The notes beneath the pieces are model-generated. The model was not told where the DNA came from. It saw only the letters and a list, made by a program, of their open reading frames with translations, and made no database searches. 35,928 nt of DNA. It comes from Flavobacteriaceae bacterium. Its GTDB lineage: Bacteria; Bacteroidota; Bacteroidia; Flavobacteriales; Flavobacteriaceae. Where the stretch lies: positions 1-35,928 of the forward strand of contig JAENXD010000005.1 of assembly GCA_016649745.1 (NCBI GenBank). Reading direction: 5' to 3'. Made by a program: the position numbers and the translations under genes. Shown one piece after another: positions 33,381-35,928 of this stretch (positions within the stretch are counted from its first letter, which is position 1; each line of letters opens with the position of its first letter).

Positions 33381-33413
33381 ATTATGCATGCATAATATTA
33401 TTCCCTATCTTTG
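33381..33413 (+). promoter_or_regulatory. Promoter of the gene at 33457 with adjoining 16-bp palindrome
   Basis: TATCTTTG at 33406-33413 is the -7 element, 43 bases before the ATG. A perfect 16-bp palindrome, ATTATGCATGCATAAT (33381-33396), ends 9 bases upstream of it, where a repressor would block RNA polymerase. No -33 TTTG was seen. Confidence 0.5.
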
Positions 33414-33456
33414 ATAGCAAATTTTTTATTTTATACTTTAAATAAAAATCACAGCA

Positions 33457-33963
33457 ATGAAATACACTTTATTAACACTCTCTCTTTTTATTTTTTCAAT
33501 AAGCAGTTACGGACAAGAATTTGTAAACGGAACTATTATTACCCAACGTTATGACACCATTGCAAATGTAAAAATAGAAACCATTAGCGAAGCTAAAAGT
33601 TTGTTGCATTTAACTTATGTTGATGCTGATGGCCATCAACAAAACCCCGACATTGAATCTATAAAAAGTTATACCAGAGGCGATGAAAATTTTACCCGCA
33701 TTTACAATAATGGGGAAATGATTTTGGTGAAACAAATCACCGCAGGAAAAAAATTAAACTTATATGAACGGGATTATAATGGCATCACAACCTATTATGT
33801 GGAAAAGGTTTTTGATGAAATTATAAAAGTTCCTTCATCCGATTCAAAATTCAGCAAGGTTTTAGGGGAATATTTAAGTGATTCTCCTGAAATTTCAAAA
33901 AAAATTAAATCCAAAGAATTGCAGGATCTAAAAGAAATTGTAAATCTTTACAACAACGCCTAA
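33457..33963 (+). CDS. Secreted hypothetical protein
   Basis: 168 residues. A clear signal peptide (MKYTLLTLSLFIFSISSYGQ) is followed by a soluble, mixed alpha/beta protein. The middle (GTIITQRYDTIANVKIETI, then YTRGDENFTRIYNNGEMILVKQI) resembles Bacteroidota exported proteins with a beta-rich DUF-type domain, but I cannot assign a family. The C-terminus is Lys- and Glu-rich and helical (LSDSPEISKKIKSKELQDLKEIVNLY). It has no lipobox. It is a single-gene transcript: its own promoter lies upstream and a terminator follows 15 bases after the stop. Confidence 0.75.
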   Translation: MKYTLLTLSLFIFSISSYGQEFVNGTIITQRYDTIANVKIETISEAKSLLHLTYVDADGHQQNPDIESIKSYTRGDENFTRIYNNGEMILVKQITAGKKLNLYERDYNGITTYYVEKVFDEIIKVPSSDSKFSKVLGEYLSDSPEISKKIKSKELQDLKEIVNLYNNA

Positions 33964-33977
33964 TATTATGGTCATGT

Positions 33978-34015
33978 AAAAAAAGTCCGCTGATGCTTCA
34001 TTGACGGACTTTTTT
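33978..34015 (+). terminator. Rho-independent terminator after the gene at 33457
   Basis: AAAAAAAGTCCG (33978-33989) pairs with CGGACTTTTTT (34005-34015) around a 15-base loop, ending in a T run. Confidence 0.85.
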
Positions 34016-34016
34016 A

Positions 34017-34046
34017 TTTGTTTTCTCTCCCTTTTAGGTATATTTG
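34017..34046 (+). promoter_or_regulatory. Promoter of the M1 aminopeptidase gene
   Basis: TTTG at 34017-34020, 18 bases, then TATATTTG at 34039-34046: a full -33/-7 consensus promoter 22 bases before the ATG at 34069. It starts directly at the end of the preceding terminator. Confidence 0.75.
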
Positions 34047-34068
34047 AAATTCATTAAACCATTTAAAA

Positions 34069-35661
34069 ATGAAATTTTTTTATACGCTTATTTTTTTAAT
34101 ATTCACTTTTCAATCCGCCGTTACCGCTCAAAACTACAAACAACGATTTGATGACATTGATATAAAACATTATAATTTAAAGATAGAAGTCAACGATTCC
34201 ACCAATAGTATTCAGGCAACAATGCTTATTTCGTTAAAGTTTAAACAATTGTTAAACGACTTCCAATTGGATTTGGTTCAAAAAGATTCCACAGGAAAAG
34301 GCATGAATATTGAATCTGTTTTTCAGAATAATGATACGATACAATTTACGCATTCAGAAAATAAAATTACCATTCAGCCAAAATTCATAAACACGGACAG
34401 TATTTTCAACTATGAAATAAAATACCAGGGCGTTCCTAAAGATGGTCTCATCATTAGTGAGAGCATTTACGGAGACAGAACTTTTTTTGCTGATAACTGG
34501 CCAAACAGGGCTCAAAATTGGTTTCCTTGCGTAGACCATCCTTCTGATAAAGCCACTGTTGAATTCTCCATCACAGCACCCAATCATTATCAGGTTATTG
34601 CAAATGGATTCTTGACAGAAGAAACCAATTTAGCCAATAATTTAAAATTGTATAAATACAAAACTTCCGAGCCACTCCCCACAAAAGTAATGACAATTGG
34701 CGTTGCTCGTTTTGCCGTGCAGCATATTGGAGAAACACACAATATCCCAGTTTCAACCTGGGTGTACCCTCAAACAAAAGAACAGGGATTTTATGATTTT
34801 GGCAATGCAAAAAGCATCCTCGATTTTTTTATCAAAAATTTTGGAGAATACCCTTACCAAAAATTGGCAAACGTGCAATCTAAAACACAATTTGGCGGCG
34901 CAGAAAATGCCGGAGCCATTTTTTATTTCGAGAAATCAGTTACCGGAAAAAGAGACCATGAGGATTTAATTGCCCATGAAATTGTACACCAGTGGTTTGG
35001 GAATTCAGCCTCAGAAATTGATTGGTCACATCTATGGTTAAGTGAAGGGTTTGCAACCTATTTCACCGATTTGTTTATTCAGGAAACCAAAGGCGAAGAA
35101 ACTTTTCAAAAAAGAATTAAAGAGGAACGAAAAAAGGTATTGAATTTTTATAAAATAAAACAAACTCCGGTAATTGATACCGAAAACAACGATTTAATGA
35201 GCTTATTAAACGCAAACTCTTATCAAAAAGGCGCTTGGGTTTTACATATGCTGCGAAAAAAGTTGGGAAATGAAACTTTTTGGAAAGGAATTAGAACCTA
35301 TTATGAAAAATTTAAATTCAGCAATGCATCAACCAACGACTTTAAAAAAGTGATGGCTGAGGTTTCCGGCCAAAATTTAGATGTCTTTTTTACGCAATGG
35401 CTTCAAAAAGCAGGTCATCCCATTTTAAAAACATCATGGCTTTACTACCAAAATAAACTTCGATTGATTATTAACCAAACTCAGAAAACTGCTTTTCAAT
35501 TTCCTCTTGATGTTGAATTGGTTTATACTGATGGTACTTCTGAAATAAAAACCATAGATGTTTCTCCTATTGAAATTCCATTTGAAATTGCAACCAAAGG
35601 AGAAGTGAAGGAAATTAATTTCGATCCAAATACATGGTTGTTATTTGAAATGGCCCCCTAA
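34069..35661 (+). CDS. M1 family metallo-aminopeptidase, secreted
   Basis: 530 residues. A signal peptide (FYTLIFLIFTFQSAVTAQ) precedes the N-terminal beta domain and the catalytic domain. The exopeptidase motif reads GGAEN at 276-280 in place of the usual GAMEN. Zinc ligands are H303 and H307 of HEIVHQW, with E326 in LSEGFATYF, and E304 as the catalytic base. It lacks the long C-terminal helical domain of E. coli PepN and is closer in size to leukotriene-A4-hydrolase-like and Bacteroidota exported forms. It probably trims N-terminal residues from peptides in the periplasm or outside. Its last codons (MAP, stop) lie at the start of a C-rich hairpin. Confidence 0.93.
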   Translation: MKFFYTLIFLIFTFQSAVTAQNYKQRFDDIDIKHYNLKIEVNDSTNSIQATMLISLKFKQLLNDFQLDLVQKDSTGKGMNIESVFQNNDTIQFTHSENKITIQPKFINTDSIFNYEIKYQGVPKDGLIISESIYGDRTFFADNWPNRAQNWFPCVDHPSDKATVEFSITAPNHYQVIANGFLTEETNLANNLKLYKYKTSEPLPTKVMTIGVARFAVQHIGETHNIPVSTWVYPQTKEQGFYDFGNAKSILDFFIKNFGEYPYQKLANVQSKTQFGGAENAGAIFYFEKSVTGKRDHEDLIAHEIVHQWFGNSASEIDWSHLWLSEGFATYFTDLFIQETKGEETFQKRIKEERKKVLNFYKIKQTPVIDTENNDLMSLLNANSYQKGAWVLHMLRKKLGNETFWKGIRTYYEKFKFSNASTNDFKKVMAEVSGQNLDVFFTQWLQKAGHPILKTSWLYYQNKLRLIINQTQKTAFQFPLDVELVYTDGTSEIKTIDVSPIEIPFEIATKGEVKEINFDPNTWLLFEMAP

Positions 35662-35674
35662 CCCCCAAAGGGGG
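35662..35674 (+). terminator. C5/G5 hairpin at the end of the peptidase gene
   Basis: CCCCC-AAA-GGGGG directly after the TAA at 35659-35661. The preceding coding bases are also C-rich (GGCCCCCTAACCCCCAAAG), and no T run follows, so it could be a stabilising 3' hairpin or part of a dispersed repeat rather than a true terminator. Confidence 0.5.
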
Positions 35675-35729
35675 AATTAGTAAGTTCTAAGTTGTAATTA
35701 TTACTATTTACTTTTTTTAAACTTTCCTT

Positions 35730-35790
35730 CTTTGGTCTTCGGTCTTCAGACTTTTCAACATTGTAACTTTAAAACTTTGCGACTTTCCAG
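35730..35790. repeat. Second short-period repeat tract
   Basis: GGTCTTC is doubled at 35734-35747. It is followed by ACTTT-containing units about 8 bases apart (TAACTTTAAAACTTTGCGACTTT at 35764-35786, described rather than a perfect array). The period and style resemble the heptad tract at 16693-16774. The 140 bases from 35662 to 35801 hold no gene. Confidence 0.45.
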
Positions 35791-35801
35791 GGCATTCGCT
35801 T

Positions 35802-35928
35802 TTAAACTTGCAGGATTAATTCTCTGTAAGTATCGCTAGCAAAGGCTTTCTGACGTTTTCTATTTTTAGATTTTGGGAACGTTTTTTCTTGGTCGAGCAT
35901 TGTAATGGCAAATTTTGCGATTAAATTA
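35802..35928 (-). CDS. C-terminal fragment of an unrecognised protein
   Basis: On the minus strand the frame is open from the right edge of the window to TAA at 35804-35802 and encodes about 41 residues: NLIAKFAITMLDQEKTFPKS, then a basic KNRKRQKAF and SDTYRELILQV. The codon use and the unbroken frame suggest a real gene running in from outside, convergent with the peptidase gene. The basic stretch could contact nucleic acid, but this is only a composition remark. Family unknown. Confidence 0.5.
   Translation of the reverse strand, partial: NLIAKFAITMLDQEKTFPKSKNRKRQKAFASDTYRELILQV

Overview
The window is AT-rich and looks like a chromosomal segment of a Bacteroidota bacterium, most likely Flavobacteriia. 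Support for this: -7 promoter elements of the TAnnTTTG type before many genes, absence of strong Shine-Dalgarno sequences, a TonB-dependent receptor with the typical aromatic C-terminus, a six-gene alternative complex III operon, a DnaG that lacks the usual zinc ligands, and a SPOR-like secreted protein. No tRNA, rRNA, CRISPR array, integrase or intact transposase was seen.

Layout. (1) 1-372: the end of a TonB-dependent receptor and its terminator. (2) About 457-7200: an accessory region. Two diverged direct repeats (457-588 and 6421-6548), each just downstream of a broken minus-strand gene, bracket a plus-strand block: DUF134-type regulator, DUF5320-like mini-protein, NifX/NifB-like protein, stand-alone GTP cyclohydrolase II, YbgC-type thioesterase, COG1237-type metallo-beta-lactamase fold protein (broken by one in-frame stop), TrmO/TsaA-like methyltransferase, and a 690-residue PLP-dependent protein of unknown function. 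(3) 7356-15533: a sulfide/sulfane-sulfur module: sulfide:quinone oxidoreductase, DUF3365 haem lipoprotein, rhodanese lipoprotein, DoxX-like membrane protein, a metallo-beta-lactamase/double-rhodanese fusion (persulfide dioxygenase-like) and two tandem SulP transporters. (4) 15616-28430: ruvB, then the respiratory block coxA, coxB and actF to actA, read on the minus strand. (5) 28508-33067: SPOR-like protein, dnaG, clpX, clpP. (6) 33133-35928: a structured 212-bp repeat-like element, a secreted hypothetical protein, an M1 aminopeptidase and the C-terminus of one more gene.

How it works together. SQR would oxidise sulfide and pass electrons to quinone. The sulfane sulfur would be handled by rhodanese and the MBL-rhodanese fusion, and the SulP proteins could move the oxyanions produced. 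Quinol would be reoxidised by alternative complex III, which passes electrons through ActA/ActE haems to the CuA/haem-copper oxidase encoded next to it.

The strongest new observation is regulatory. The SulP operon and the MBL-rhodanese gene each carry a Crp/Fnr-type palindrome (TGTRA-N6-TCACA) centred exactly 36.5 bases from the far end of a TAnnTTTG -7 element, with no TTTG at -33. This is the geometry of an activator-dependent (class II) promoter. The second candidate for an undescribed system is the repeat-bracketed ribA-thioesterase-MBL-TrmO-PLP block, whose product I cannot name.
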